Source: Lachnospiraceae bacterium AB2028 (GTDB lineage Bacteria > Bacillota > Clostridia > Lachnospirales > Lachnospiraceae). From it: 64,000 nt of DNA. A program made the position numbers and the translations under genes. Where the stretch lies: positions 78,074 to 142,073 of the forward strand of contig JHYJ01000010.1 in NCBI GenBank assembly GCA_000621425.1, written 5' to 3'. Below, piece by piece: positions 1-9,581 of the stretch (the first letter of the stretch is position 1; every line of letters begins with the position of its first letter). A model generated the notes under the pieces. The model ran no database searches and had not been told where the DNA came from. It saw only the letters and a program-made list of their open reading frames with translations.

Positions 1-118
1 ATACTGTTTACTTCAATTCCCATTTTTCCCTCACATTTTTATGTTAAGAACAATACAATGCTCCCTTCCAACGGTTAAAAGTATAGCATATCTCAACTGT
101 CAGAAACAGTTAAAAATT

Positions 119-502
119 CTATACCGGCGGCAGGGTGTGGCTGATCCATCTCCATACATAGCAGACCAGGTATGCGGCTATGACTATCCCCAGCAGGGTA
201 TTTCTCAGCCATTTCGGAAGTTTCAGTATGTCCATCTCATGGAGAACAATACCCACTACTGTCACTATAGTCATAGGCCACAGCGGATGGTGATGGAAAG
301 CCGTTTCTATATCGCCCCTTAGCACAGCCTTGAACGCCCTTGTAGTTCCGCACATGGGACAGGGGATGCCCGCAACAGCCACCAGGGGACACTTGTACAG
401 CCTGAAAGCCATAAGTATCCCCAATACTGCCAGGACTGCAATAGGGATCCAGACTTCCGGTTTTTTTAGTTTTTCCACGATTTTGGTCAAAAACTGTTTC
501 AA
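119..502 (-). CDS. DUF2752 family small membrane protein
   Basis: A 127-residue membrane protein. It has a hydrophobic segment at about residues 18-34, then the family signature: a Cys-Pro-x-Cys-Gly-x-Thr-Arg-Ala motif (CPMCGTTRA) at about residues 48-56, followed by a His-rich FHHHPLWP segment and further hydrophobic helices. This is the typical DUF2752 pattern; the biochemical role of the family is unknown. The start is a TTG codon with an AGGAAAG ribosome binding site about 11 nt upstream. No ATG lies in a better place. It is divergent from the GntR regulator across a 180-bp gap. Family call good, function unknown. Confidence 0.85.
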   Translation of the reverse strand: MKQFLTKIVEKLKKPEVWIPIAVLAVLGILMAFRLYKCPLVAVAGIPCPMCGTTRAFKAVLRGDIETAFHHHPLWPMTIVTVVGIVLHEMDILKLPKWLRNTLLGIVIAAYLVCYVWRWISHTLPPV

Positions 503-581
503 GGCACGTAATTCTTTCCTGTAATAGTCAGATATGCAATGACTTAAGTATTATACACCACGAAACAACATTAAACATATT

Positions 582-610
582 TTGGCGAGCTATTCATAGT
601 GTGCTATAAT
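582..610 (+). promoter_or_regulatory. sigma-A type promoter of the GntR gene
   Basis: TTGGCG at 582-587 and a perfect TATAAT at 605-610, separated by 17 bp. It sits 74 bp upstream of the GntR-family start codon and points toward it. Confidence 0.7.
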
Positions 611-683
611 TAATGAACGAGGGGCATAACAGTATAGGGACTGCATCAGTTTTGTTGTTCCTTATGAAGAAGGGGGGATATGT

Positions 684-1352
684 ATGGCTGAGAAACTCAA
701 GCTGGAACTGGACGAATCCACACCATTGCGCGATGTGGTATACAATACTTTGCGGCATGCGATACTCGCAAACCAGCTGCCGCCGGGAACCAGACTTTAC
801 GAGGTACATCTGGCAGACGAGTTGGGCGTCAGCCGCACCCCGGTAAGGGAAGCCATCCAGAAACTGGAACGTGACGGCCTGGTAGTCATGAGGGCCAAAC
901 GCGGCGCGGAAGTAGCATCCATAACACTTACGCAGATGCGTGATGTTCTCGAACTCAGAATGATACTGGATGCTTTGGCTGCTGAACTAGCCTGTGAAAG
1001 GGCAACAGATGAAGATATAGCTGCAATAGAAGAATCAGATGTACAGTTCAGAGAGGCACTTAAAGAAGGAAACATTCATACAATAATAGAGAAAGATACT
1101 CTTTTCCACGGCACCATCTCTGCCGCATCCCACAACAGAAAGCTGCAGGAGATAAACCGTGATATGGAAGACCAGGTAAACCGCTACAGGTACGAGACCA
1201 TAAAGCATTTTTCCGATCACACTCGTCTGGTAAAAGAACACAGCGATATTTTCGAAGCCATAAAGGCACATGATAAGGAAAAAGCGGCGGCAACAGCACG
1301 TTCGCACATATCCTGGCAGATGGACTCCTTCCTTAAGAATCTTTCTGACTAA
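684..1352 (+). CDS. GntR family transcriptional regulator, FadR/FCD subfamily
   Basis: A 222-residue regulator. Residues 10-75 form the GntR winged helix-turn-helix, with the hallmark stretches LPPGTRLYE, ELGVSRTPVREA and KLERDGLV. Residues about 85-215 form an all-helical FCD ligand-binding domain (LRMILDALAAELA, then FHGTISAASHNRKL, ending with HSDIFEAIKAHD), in which a bound metal usually helps bind a carboxylate. The start is supported by a strong AAGGGGGG site. It lies 19 bp upstream of the DUF1934 gene and probably shares its transcript. The ligand cannot be told from sequence; FCD proteins generally sense small organic acids or sugar acids. Confidence 0.92.
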   Translation: MAEKLKLELDESTPLRDVVYNTLRHAILANQLPPGTRLYEVHLADELGVSRTPVREAIQKLERDGLVVMRAKRGAEVASITLTQMRDVLELRMILDALAAELACERATDEDIAAIEESDVQFREALKEGNIHTIIEKDTLFHGTISAASHNRKLQEINRDMEDQVNRYRYETIKHFSDHTRLVKEHSDIFEAIKAHDKEKAAATARSHISWQMDSFLKNLSD

Positions 1353-1371
1353 AATATTTGAAAGGGAAACA

Positions 1372-1824
1372 ATGACCAGAGATGTTTTGATTTCATTGAA
1401 GGGACTGCAATATCAAGGCCCCGACAACGAGCAGGGCAATGCGGAACTGATAGTGCCCGGAAAGTATTACATAAAAAAGGGCGTTAGATATCTCATATAT
1501 GACGAACCCGATGAGATGGGGGACAAAACCTGCCACACCATAATGAAAATATTTGATGACAGGATCGAAATCACTCGCAAGGGTTCCCTTTCGGTCAGCA
1601 TGAATTTCCTGAAGGGCTGCAAGAACCAATGCAGCTACAAGACCATCATGGGCACCCTTATGGTAGGCATAGACACCACTGACATCATCATCAAACAGCC
1701 GGATGATGATACTATGAAGATTGACATTCTTTACAACCTTGACCTTAATTATGCTTTCTATGCGGAATGCCATATGGAAATGGATATCAGGTCCAAGGAT
1801 ACAGCGGGAGCATTTTTCGCATAA
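1372..1824 (+). CDS. DUF1934 domain protein (YwiB-like beta-barrel)
   Basis: About 150 residues starting MTRDVLISLKG. Short beta strands make up the whole chain (for example YLIYDEPDE, ITRKGSLSVSM, LMVGIDTTDI, YALNA-like end), which fits the lipocalin-like DUF1934 family including Bacillus YwiB. A longer open frame begins upstream at 1270, but it overlaps the GntR gene. The internal ATG at 1372 has a GAAAGGGA site and gives the usual family length. It follows the GntR gene by 19 bp and ends at a strong terminator. No enzymatic residues are evident and the function is unknown. Confidence 0.85.
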   Translation: MTRDVLISLKGLQYQGPDNEQGNAELIVPGKYYIKKGVRYLIYDEPDEMGDKTCHTIMKIFDDRIEITRKGSLSVSMNFLKGCKNQCSYKTIMGTLMVGIDTTDIIIKQPDDDTMKIDILYNLDLNYAFYAECHMEMDIRSKDTAGAFFA

Positions 1825-1846
1825 GTGTATTAAATTTATATGACAC

Positions 1847-1876
1847 AAAAAAACCGGTCTTCCGACCGGTTTTTAA
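1847..1876. terminator. bidirectional intrinsic terminator
   Basis: Stem AAACCGGTC / GACCGGTTT with a 4-nt loop, an A-run on the left and a T-run on the right. It lies between the convergent DUF1934 gene and the minus-strand membrane protein, so it can end both transcripts. Confidence 0.9.
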
Positions 1877-1893
1877 TTTGCAATGAATTCAGA

Positions 1894-2373
1894 TTATTTT
1901 GAAGGCTTTGCTCCGGCTTTTTCCTGAGCCATTTCAACCGCACGCTTGAAAATATTCTTTTTCTTCTTCTGCTTTTCTGCAAGCTGCGTACCGTGAACGC
2001 CCTTAACTGCCGTGATATATGCTCCGCTTACGGTAGCCTTCACTTCCTTCTTTACGGGGATGCTGTCGAATATATCTTCGTCACAGAACATAGTCATGAT
2101 CTGAGGACCGACTTTTACTTTTACTACAGGAACTTTTACGCCCCTTGATATCCAAGGCACCTGCTTGATCACAGACTCCGGAAGCTTGGTATCCTTAAGT
2201 TTCATCTTTTTCTTATCGATTATAAGCATGGAAACAGTCTGCTTATTGGCTTCCATCATGGCCTGCTGCTCTTCCTGCTTACCCTTCATTTTCTTTCCGG
2301 CAAAATAAAGTGCCACCATCGCACCTATTGTAACTACCAGTATAACTATCGTAACTATAAGCTGGGGACTCAT
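1894..2373 (-). CDS. single-span membrane protein with cytoplasmic domain, unknown function
   Basis: A 159-residue protein, starting MSPQLIVTIVILVV. One membrane helix covers residues 4-24. A charged linker follows (KKMKGKQEEQQAMME), then a compact alpha/beta region (residues 45-130) and a basic tail rich in Lys. The longer frame to 2409 adds 12 residues, but a textbook CAGGAGG site precedes the internal ATG at 2373, which I take as the start. The layout (short N-terminal anchor, QQ-rich linker, small soluble domain) recalls YajC in shape only; the sequence does not match YajC motifs. Convergent with DUF1934. Confidence 0.7.
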   Translation of the reverse strand: MSPQLIVTIVILVVTIGAMVALYFAGKKMKGKQEEQQAMMEANKQTVSMLIIDKKKMKLKDTKLPESVIKQVPWISRGVKVPVVKVKVGPQIMTMFCDEDIFDSIPVKKEVKATVSGAYITAVKGVHGTQLAEKQKKKKNIFKRAVEMAQEKAGAKPSK

Positions 2374-2497
2374 CAAAAACCTCCTGTAATGCCGACACTT
2401 ACAATTCACGTACTGTCAGGCTTTCATCCTGTCTATATAAACAACAACATTCTACCATCTAATGTACAGATAAATCAATTATAAATAGTTAATCACC

Positions 2498-3427
2498 CTA
2501 TCCGCGCAGTTTTCCCCGGTATATGAAAATATCCGGAAAACGCTTCCTAAGTGCATTTTCGCTCTCCGACGCAGAAACTTCATCCTTATATAAGGCAAAA
2601 ACTGAGGGGCCGCTTCCGCTCATAAGGGCACCTGCCGCTCCTGACTCAAGCATTGCCTTCCTTATATCAGCTATAACCGTATGGCTTTCTTCCGTCATGG
2701 GAGCAAAGACGTTTCCTAAGAAAGGAAGCAAGCTATCAGCCACATCTGCTGTTTCGCGCTGTTCCATATTTTCTATAATAGCTACAAGACCGTCCGTATC
2801 GGGATGCTCAAGTGTGCCTGCTTCCAGCTCCTTATCCAGCTTTGCATAACCTTCTGCCGTGGATACAGCCACATCAGGCTTTGCTATGATAACCGGAATA
2901 GCCGGAAGGCTGGGTAGTTCAGTCATCTTCTCGCCTATGCCTTCGCACAGAACAGTTCCACCCTTTATGCAGAAAGGCACATCTGCACCAATGGTCTTAC
3001 CTATGGCGCACAGTTCTTCCGTCGTAAATCCAAAGCTGCAGGCTTCATTTATCCCCACAAGAGCAGCTGCCGCATCCGTACTGCCTCCGGCAAGGCCTGC
3101 TGCCGCAGGTATCCTTTTCTTCAGATTAATGCGTACGCCAGGAACCTTATGCCCCCTGCTTTCTGCTTCTGTAAGGATCGCCTTTGCAGCCCTGTATGCG
3201 ATGTTCTTTTCATTACAGGGAATCAGGTCGTGCCCTGCCGCAGACAGTCCCTGACATTCACTTTCAACCGTAAGTACTATTCCCGGCTCATCAAGTTTTT
3301 CCACCGTCACTTCATCGCAGAGATCCACCTGCTGCATGACAGACTTTATGGTATGGTATCCGTCCGGCAGCCTCCCGGTGACATCAAGGGTGATATTTAT
3401 TTTTGCACAGGCATTAAATTTTCCCAT
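2498..3427 (-). CDS. ispE: 4-diphosphocytidyl-2-C-methyl-D-erythritol kinase
   Basis: A GHMP-superfamily kinase of the MEP isoprenoid pathway; it phosphorylates the 2-hydroxyl of CDP-methylerythritol. Visible motifs: N-terminal AKINITLDVTGRLPDGYH, in which Lys and the DGYH segment are typical of IspE; the ATP loop PAAAGLAGGSTDAAAAL at about residues 107-123; IGADVPFC; and the C-terminal MSGSGPSVFALY. At 309 residues it is slightly longer than the usual 280-290. Start ATG has a GGAGGGC site. It lies 28 bp downstream of the GLUG protein gene and may be co-transcribed with it. Confidence 0.97.
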   Translation of the reverse strand: MGKFNACAKINITLDVTGRLPDGYHTIKSVMQQVDLCDEVTVEKLDEPGIVLTVESECQGLSAAGHDLIPCNEKNIAYRAAKAILTEAESRGHKVPGVRINLKKRIPAAAGLAGGSTDAAAALVGINEACSFGFTTEELCAIGKTIGADVPFCIKGGTVLCEGIGEKMTELPSLPAIPVIIAKPDVAVSTAEGYAKLDKELEAGTLEHPDTDGLVAIIENMEQRETADVADSLLPFLGNVFAPMTEESHTVIADIRKAMLESGAAGALMSGSGPSVFALYKDEVSASESENALRKRFPDIFIYRGKLRG

Positions 3428-3455
3428 CTGTTATGCCCTCCACTGGTGAGCTGTC

Positions 3456-6400
3456 TTACTTAGCCTTATTCTTACGCTTCTTCTTGATCCGCAGTACCAC
3501 GAACACTATAACTGCGATAACCACTATGCCGGATCCGGCAACAATGCCAATAAGCTTGTAATTATATTCATGGACGATACAGTAAAGCGGATATTCCGTC
3601 GGCATATCCAGTTCTAAGTACGATCCCATTGCCACAAATTCACAAGGCTCCCATCCTGATCCGTTGAACTTATATACGCTTACATTCTTGCCATAAGGAT
3701 TCAGGATTCTCAATACAGCCTTTACCTGCGAACCGTCCTCATCCATGCCGCTGCTGCCAGTCAGTTCTACGGCATATACAAGCTGCTCGATATAAGGCAG
3801 CTTACGTGATTCACCCAGATCTGCTACAGCCCCATTGAATGCATGGAGCTCTGCGTCCTCGTCAAACTGTCCGCTTACCAAAGCCAAAGCCCGGTTTGAA
3901 GATGCGCTTTCACGCTCTTTGCTCTCAACGGTGGTCACATTTTTCTTATATGTTGCTATTATTACCAGGTTACCGTCTATGGTATCAGTATCAAGCTCTG
4001 ACCAGGTTCCGTAATATCCGTCCTTGGCAGGTATATCAGGATACTCTATCAGATCCACGCTGTCGCTGAACTTAAGTGCCTGAGTGCCTATTTCCCTGAG
4101 ATCCTCATCTTCATCTTCGTCCACATTCTCATCAACAAAGAAACGCACTGTCAGGTTTCGGAAATCCGGAGGACAGTTACCCATCTTGAGCAGTTCCTCG
4201 TAGCTTATTCTTTCAGCAGCTCCTACATAGTTAATGTTATCAATACCGAAAAGATCCGCACTTACGTAATAGTTAAGGGTGACATTCTCAAGCATAAGCT
4301 CTTCCGTGTCATCGCTTATCTCTATCTGTCCGGCGATAGCTCCGCACTTTCCGCTCTGTGTAAGAATATGTGGCATTGCATAGCAGGATGAAATGGTGGT
4401 ACCGTAACCTGTTATGCCGCCGATATAGTCCTCGCCTTCAAGGGTGCAGAGTGAATAGCAGCCTTTTATCACAGAAAGCGACTGACCGGCCACGCCGCCT
4501 ACATAGCTTCCGCCGGAACTCTTTACAGGACCATATGACGAGCATCCGTTTATGATACCCTGCCTCATGAAACCTGCTATGCCGCCGGCACCGTCATTCT
4601 TTGCAGTTACATAGCCATGATTGATGCAGTTGTGAAGGATGTTCCTTGTGGTATACCTTCCACCCAGTTCTGTCTCAACAGTACCTGCAGCATTCTCCTC
4701 GGGATCATTTTCATCAATAGCCATGGAGCCGGTTATACCGCCTACATTTATGTCTCCGTTTATGCTGCCGTAATTAACATTTGAAGAAACCTTGCCGTCA
4801 ACGGCTTTCAGAAGCGTCTCTTCCGAGACGTCACTATAGTATTCCTCAATACCACCTTCCATACGGGTAAGGTCGTCATTTATTATGTTGTAAATATGAT
4901 CCAGCTGATCGTTTATGTTCCGAAGATCATCGTTTACTGTAGAGGGATAGTCATCAGCATGCTCTGAAAGCTGACTCATGATATCACTAATCTGGTGCAT
5001 CTGGGCGTTGAGAGTATCCGCATCATCCTCCACGCTCCTGCTGATGCCCACCAGCTCAAGCTCTTTTTCAGCATTCAGGTAAGTAACTATGTCATCCACG
5101 CCTTCCTGGGCAACATCCGCACTCTTCTTTGCCCTGTCCGCAGCATCCGATGCATCGTCTATTGCATCAGAAGCATCATCCACACCGTCAGAAGCATAAT
5201 TAGCGTATACCCTTGAAAGTATAAGAGCCGATGCCGCTATGCTGGATATTGCATCCGTTTCCTTTGTATAGGCTCCCATAAGGACGGTAAGGTCATTAAC
5301 CAGCTTACCCCTGTCTTCTGCAGCAGCCGGATCCGTCCACAGGCTTGACGGATTGTTCTTATATCTTTCAGTAATTTCAGAAATCTCGTTTGACTTTTCT
5401 TCCGTTAGGGCAGCCTGCTCATTCATGATCTTGCGCTGGGCATCTATGTTATCCTGCTCACGCTCCACGGTCTTTTTGTCTTCACCATTAAAATCATTAA
5501 TACCGTTTAATGCATCACTTAAATCGTCCAGGGCCTTATTCAGATCATCCACATCCTTGCTTGCGGCATTCACATTGTCCACAACCTTCGGAGACATTTC
5601 CATGACCTGGTCTGCCCTGTCGCCCAGGTCATTTATGGTATCTGTGTTTGTATTGACATAGTCCTCCACGCCATTGCTGAGCGAATCCATAGTATCTACG
5701 GAAGCATCCGCTGTATCACGCAGAAGGTCAAAATCCGCACTGAGATTTGCATTACCTTCATCCATATCATCGTAAAGCTTGTCGATCATATCGTGCAGCT
5801 CTGTTACCGAAGTAGAAAGCGACTCAGTGGAATTCAGCTCCAGGAAAGGCTCCATCTGACCAACGATACCGCCCACATCCTTTCGGCCGTTTACTTCACC
5901 TTTGTTTGTGCAGCTTATAATTGTTCCGGACTGTCTTCCGGCTATGCCGCCCACATTATATCCTGCGTGGGGATAGCCGACAGTTCCTTGGTTCTCGCAC
6001 CTTATTATCAAGCCCCTTGAAAAACCGGCTATACCACCGGTGTCCAGACCGCTCTGTATTTTTACTTCTTTTACGGACTGAAGCTTAAGCAGGTCCAGCA
6101 CATCGCTGTTCATTTCATCTTCGCCGTTTATCCACTCAGCAGACTCATTAAGGGAGCCGTTATTCACGCAGGCAGAGACCATTCCGTAATTCTTTCCGCA
6201 TATTCCGCCGGTAAAATAGTATCCGTTTACTGTAGCATTATTCTTACAGTCAATTATGTCGCCGTTTGCCTCATTGATTCCGGCTATGCCTCCGGTTACG
6301 GACTTGCCTTCCACACGTCCCATGAATTCGCAGTTTATTACCCGGCCCCTGTTTATGCCGACTATTCCGCCGGTCACCTGCATTTCGCCTGTAGCTAATA

Positions 6401-6932
6401 TGGTACCGGCGATATTCATATTGCTGACTATGGCATCATCACCGAGATAGCGGAAGAATCCGGTTACATAGCCGTCTCCACCGTACACATAGCCGTTTAT
6501 CTTGTGTCCGTTTCCGTCAAAAATACCATTGAAATAAGGTATGCATGTAAAATCCGAACCTGTAAGGGATATGTCTGCGGTCAGCACTACTTCCTTGTCA
6601 TCAGACCAGGTATCATCGTGGCAGTTTTCAGAAAGATCACGCAGCTCAGACAGTGACGCAATTTCTATGCGCTCCCTTTTCTCTGCTTTAGCCTCATTTT
6701 CTGAAAGATCGTTTTCAGAAGCAGCGCCTTCATTATCATCACTATCGTCTTCGTCTTCTTCTTCATCCTCTGCATCCGGGTCATACTCGGTATACCCCTC
6801 CGGTATTCCATGTGACGCAGACACTGTCAGGGCATCAAAAGTAATATTTGCGCACAGGACAATTACCATAAGTATTGTAACTATACGGGAAAGCGATATT
6901 TTATTTTCAAAATCTAAACTAAATCTTCTCAT
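3456..6932 (-). CDS. large GLUG-repeat and coiled-coil surface protein with C-terminal membrane anchor
   Basis: A 1158-residue protein. It has an N-terminal hydrophobic signal/anchor at residues 14-38 and an acidic linker at 50-80. A first block of GLUG repeats (GGIVG/GGIAG/GGICG cores, at least six) covers about 186-370. A long helical region (about 370-720), rich in Asp, Asn and Ala with DxxDxL heptads, resembles the central part of YhgE/Pip-type proteins. A second GLUG block (GGITG, GGIAG, GGVAG, GGITG) covers about 735-860. A C-terminal beta region and one membrane helix near 1125-1147 end in KKKRKNKAK. The start overlaps the MMPL stop as ATGA, so the two are translationally coupled. The topology suggests a double-anchored or signal-cleaved extracellular stalk. 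No catalytic site is seen. Confidence 0.8.
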   Translation of the reverse strand: MRRFSLDFENKISLSRIVTILMVIVLCANITFDALTVSASHGIPEGYTEYDPDAEDEEEDEDDSDDNEGAASENDLSENEAKAEKRERIEIASLSELRDLSENCHDDTWSDDKEVVLTADISLTGSDFTCIPYFNGIFDGNGHKINGYVYGGDGYVTGFFRYLGDDAIVSNMNIAGTILATGEMQVTGGIVGINRGRVINCEFMGRVEGKSVTGGIAGINEANGDIIDCKNNATVNGYYFTGGICGKNYGMVSACVNNGSLNESAEWINGEDEMNSDVLDLLKLQSVKEVKIQSGLDTGGIAGFSRGLIIRCENQGTVGYPHAGYNVGGIAGRQSGTIISCTNKGEVNGRKDVGGIVGQMEPFLELNSTESLSTSVTELHDMIDKLYDDMDEGNANLSADFDLLRDTADASVDTMDSLSNGVEDYVNTNTDTINDLGDRADQVMEMSPKVVDNVNAASKDVDDLNKALDDLSDALNGINDFNGEDKKTVEREQDNIDAQRKIMNEQAALTEEKSNEISEITERYKNNPSSLWTDPAAAEDRGKLVNDLTVLMGAYTKETDAISSIAASALILSRVYANYASDGVDDASDAIDDASDAADRAKKSADVAQEGVDDIVTYLNAEKELELVGISRSVEDDADTLNAQMHQISDIMSQLSEHADDYPSTVNDDLRNINDQLDHIYNIINDDLTRMEGGIEEYYSDVSEETLLKAVDGKVSSNVNYGSINGDINVGGITGSMAIDENDPEENAAGTVETELGGRYTTRNILHNCINHGYVTAKNDGAGGIAGFMRQGIINGCSSYGPVKSSGGSYVGGVAGQSLSVIKGCYSLCTLEGEDYIGGITGYGTTISSCYAMPHILTQSGKCGAIAGQIEISDDTEELMLENVTLNYYVSADLFGIDNINYVGAAERISYEELLKMGNCPPDFRNLTVRFFVDENVDEDEDEDLREIGTQALKFSDSVDLIEYPDIPAKDGYYGTWSELDTDTIDGNLVIIATYKKNVTTVESKERESASSNRALALVSGQFDEDAELHAFNGAVADLGESRKLPYIEQLVYAVELTGSSGMDEDGSQVKAVLRILNPYGKNVSVYKFNGSGWEPCEFVAMGSYLELDMPTEYPLYCIVHEYNYKLIGIVAGSGIVVIAVIVFVVLRIKKKRKNKAK

Positions 6933-9547
6933 GACTCTGCATCTCCTTTTCTATCAGATGCATCTGCCTGAGCAGTACTCTCAGACACTCCGTCATCATT
7001 TGCTGTTTCTTCCGCGACGGTCAGATCCTCAGTATCCGGGACTTCCACGCCTTCCGCAGTCCCCCCGTCATCCGGCAGGATCACATCCCCCGGCAGGAGA
7101 TGTTCGGCTTCTTCCGGATCCACAACAGACATACCGCCCATGGATACGATGGCATTTACTTCGCCCTTTACCATGCCATGCATCTCACCTACAACAAAAC
7201 CGTTTACCTGGCCACGCACCAGACCATCGACCCTTACATAACCCCGTGCTCTGTCCAGCTTGATGGGAACCGACACTTTGAAGCTGGTCTTTTCTATTAT
7301 CCGCTCACCAATAAGAAGGATCTGAGGCAGAACAAACATAACAAGTATGATGGAGATAATTGTTCCCTGCGACAGGTATTTTCCTATACCGCAGATGGAA
7401 CCGTTGGAAGAAAGCCGTCCTATAAGCAGACCCGCAAACACCATCATGGATCCACTGGTTATTATGGTAGGGAAAGCAAAGTTCAGTGTCTCGATAACAG
7501 CTTCTTTCCTGTCCATTACTTTTCTGTTTTCCATAAACCGGCCTGCTATAACAATAGCGTAATCGATATTTGCACCCATCTGCACGGCACTGACTATCAG
7601 CTCACACATGAAGAACACATTATTCTGCTGCAGCGTCGGGGTCGCAAAGTTTATCCAGATGGCACCCTCTATGACTGCAATCAAAAGCAGAGGCATGCCC
7701 GCCGACATAAATGTAAAGAGCAGTACCGCCAGGACTATCAGTATGGAACCCACCGTTACTATGATATTATCCCTGGCGAATGTGTTTTTCAGGTCTCGCT
7801 GGCTGGTGGAATCACCTGTCAGTATTATCTGGTCTTCCGGATAGTAAACCTCGCCTATCTCATGCATCCGGTCAAGAAAAGCGAAAGTCTCCTCGCCCTC
7901 CTGGGGAAGATCAATATACACCAGTATCCTGCTGTATTCCTCACCCTCGAGCATGTTTCGCAGAACCAGCATAGTGTCGTGGGCTTTTTTCAGCCGGTCA
8001 TATACATCATCATCAAGAGTTACATAGCCTTCCTGCACTTCGTCATACAGGAACATGATCACATCTATTAAGGGGATTGAATATGTACTGATGCCGTTTA
8101 CCAGCTTGGCGTAATTTTCATCATTCACCGCATAAGCTGTATACAGGAGCTCGGCAACTTCATAATCCACATCCATAAGTTCCGAGAACTCCCTGGCGGT
8201 GAGCTTATCTGTCAGGTTATGTCCCATCAGCTTGGTATTGCCGAGACCCATACAATGGTCCACCTGGGGTTCACGCTCAAGATCGGCTATCAGCTTTTTT
8301 TCCGATTCATAATTTCCCTTAGGGAAACACATAACCACGAAATTATTACGCCCAAAACTTTCCTCTATCAGCCCATCTGCTATCTGCACTTCATTCTTTA
8401 TGGGCGTCTTCAGCAGTGAATATCCGAATACGTATGGACATTTATTCTGAAGGAAGAAGGCCACTACCATAACAGCCAGGAATATGATGGGCACAAACTT
8501 TCTCGTTGCAAATGCGAATTTTCCGGCAAAATCGATCCTGGGTATGAAGCTCTTATGCTTAGTCTTGTCCATTAAAGGACCGAAAAGCATCAGCAGTCCC
8601 GGCATCAGCAGGAAAACCGACATAAGTGAAAAGAAGATACTCTTTATCAGACAGGTAGCAAGGTCGGAACCTATACCATACTGCATCATCATCATTGCCA
8701 GCAGGCCGCCGACAGTAGTAAGACAGCTGGAAGAGATTTCCGGTATCGCCTTGCTCAAGGCGACTATACAGGCCTCCCTTATTCCCAGAGTCTGATGTTC
8801 TTCCTTGTACCTGTTACAGAAAATAACCGCATAGTCAACGGACAGTGCCAGCTGCAGGACTATGGTTACGGAATTGGACACGAAGGATATGGTTCCGAAC
8901 TGGAAGTTGGTACCCGCAGAAAGCAGCGCAGCCGCAGCGAAAGTAATGAGCAGCACCGGCACTTCCGCATATGTCTGGGATGTAAGCAAAAGTACGATCA
9001 AAACTACGAGTACCGCTATGATACGGATAGGCTTCATTTCCTCCGCCAGCAATGCAGCCTGGGGATCACCCATGGATGTGGAAACATAAACATCATAATC
9101 TGACAGACTCTCTTTTACCTTCTCCAGAGCCTCCAGCGCCTTATCATCATCGGATTTATAATTAAATGTAATGCTGTATAAAGCAGAGAAATTATTGTAG
9201 TGGTCTGTTGTTTCATTATAAGAAAGCATAGCGATATCGCTGTTCTTCCTAAGTTCATCCGCGATATCGTTTGCCTTTTCCAGGTCAATATTCATGACCA
9301 TTACCCTGGCAGTTCCATAGGTCACGAACTGCTCGTCCATAAGATCCAGGCCCACACGGGTTTCCATGGAGTCAGGAAGGTATGCTGCCAGTGAGTTTTC
9401 TACCTTGGTCCAACTTGCCGAAATGGCACAGAATATCATTCCTAATGCAAAAAGCAGGAAAAAAAGATTTCTCCTGTCCACTATGAAGGTGGCGACCTTC
9501 AGCATCGGGCTTTGTTTAGTGACCTGTTCGGTTTCTTCGGGTTCCAT
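6929..9547 (-). CDS. MMPL/RND superfamily exporter
   Basis: An 872-residue predicted exporter with the classic two-fold RND layout. One helix (about 27-47) is followed by a large extracytoplasmic loop and five helices (about 185-330), with the LALSVDYAVIF proton-relay-type motif. A second helix at about 350, another external loop and a second helix bundle (about 600-755) follow, with QMGANIDYAIVIAGR as the matching motif. These are the features of actinobacterial MmpL and Firmicutes YdgH/YdfJ-like proteins, which move lipids or peptides. The tail after residue 770 is unusual: Gly/Val-periodic short repeats, then a Pro/Asp/Glu-rich end. Transcribed ahead of, and overlapping, the GLUG protein gene. 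Confidence 0.9.
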   Translation of the reverse strand: MEPEETEQVTKQSPMLKVATFIVDRRNLFFLLFALGMIFCAISASWTKVENSLAAYLPDSMETRVGLDLMDEQFVTYGTARVMVMNIDLEKANDIADELRKNSDIAMLSYNETTDHYNNFSALYSITFNYKSDDDKALEALEKVKESLSDYDVYVSTSMGDPQAALLAEEMKPIRIIAVLVVLIVLLLTSQTYAEVPVLLITFAAAALLSAGTNFQFGTISFVSNSVTIVLQLALSVDYAVIFCNRYKEEHQTLGIREACIVALSKAIPEISSSCLTTVGGLLAMMMMQYGIGSDLATCLIKSIFFSLMSVFLLMPGLLMLFGPLMDKTKHKSFIPRIDFAGKFAFATRKFVPIIFLAVMVVAFFLQNKCPYVFGYSLLKTPIKNEVQIADGLIEESFGRNNFVVMCFPKGNYESEKKLIADLEREPQVDHCMGLGNTKLMGHNLTDKLTAREFSELMDVDYEVAELLYTAYAVNDENYAKLVNGISTYSIPLIDVIMFLYDEVQEGYVTLDDDVYDRLKKAHDTMLVLRNMLEGEEYSRILVYIDLPQEGEETFAFLDRMHEIGEVYYPEDQIILTGDSTSQRDLKNTFARDNIIVTVGSILIVLAVLLFTFMSAGMPLLLIAVIEGAIWINFATPTLQQNNVFFMCELIVSAVQMGANIDYAIVIAGRFMENRKVMDRKEAVIETLNFAFPTIITSGSMMVFAGLLIGRLSSNGSICGIGKYLSQGTIISIILVMFVLPQILLIGERIIEKTSFKVSVPIKLDRARGYVRVDGLVRGQVNGFVVGEMHGMVKGEVNAIVSMGGMSVVDPEEAEHLLPGDVILPDDGGTAEGVEVPDTEDLTVAEETANDDGVSESTAQADASDRKGDAES

Positions 9548-9581
9548 TAATGTATCAATCCTCTTTTCTGTTTATAATTAC

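Noticed and set aside
6541..8071. Long plus-strand open frames (240 and 323 codons) opposite the GLUG and MMPL genes
   Set aside because: They are antisense to two clearly coding frames with recognisable motifs, have no ribosome binding sites, and read as low-complexity shadows.
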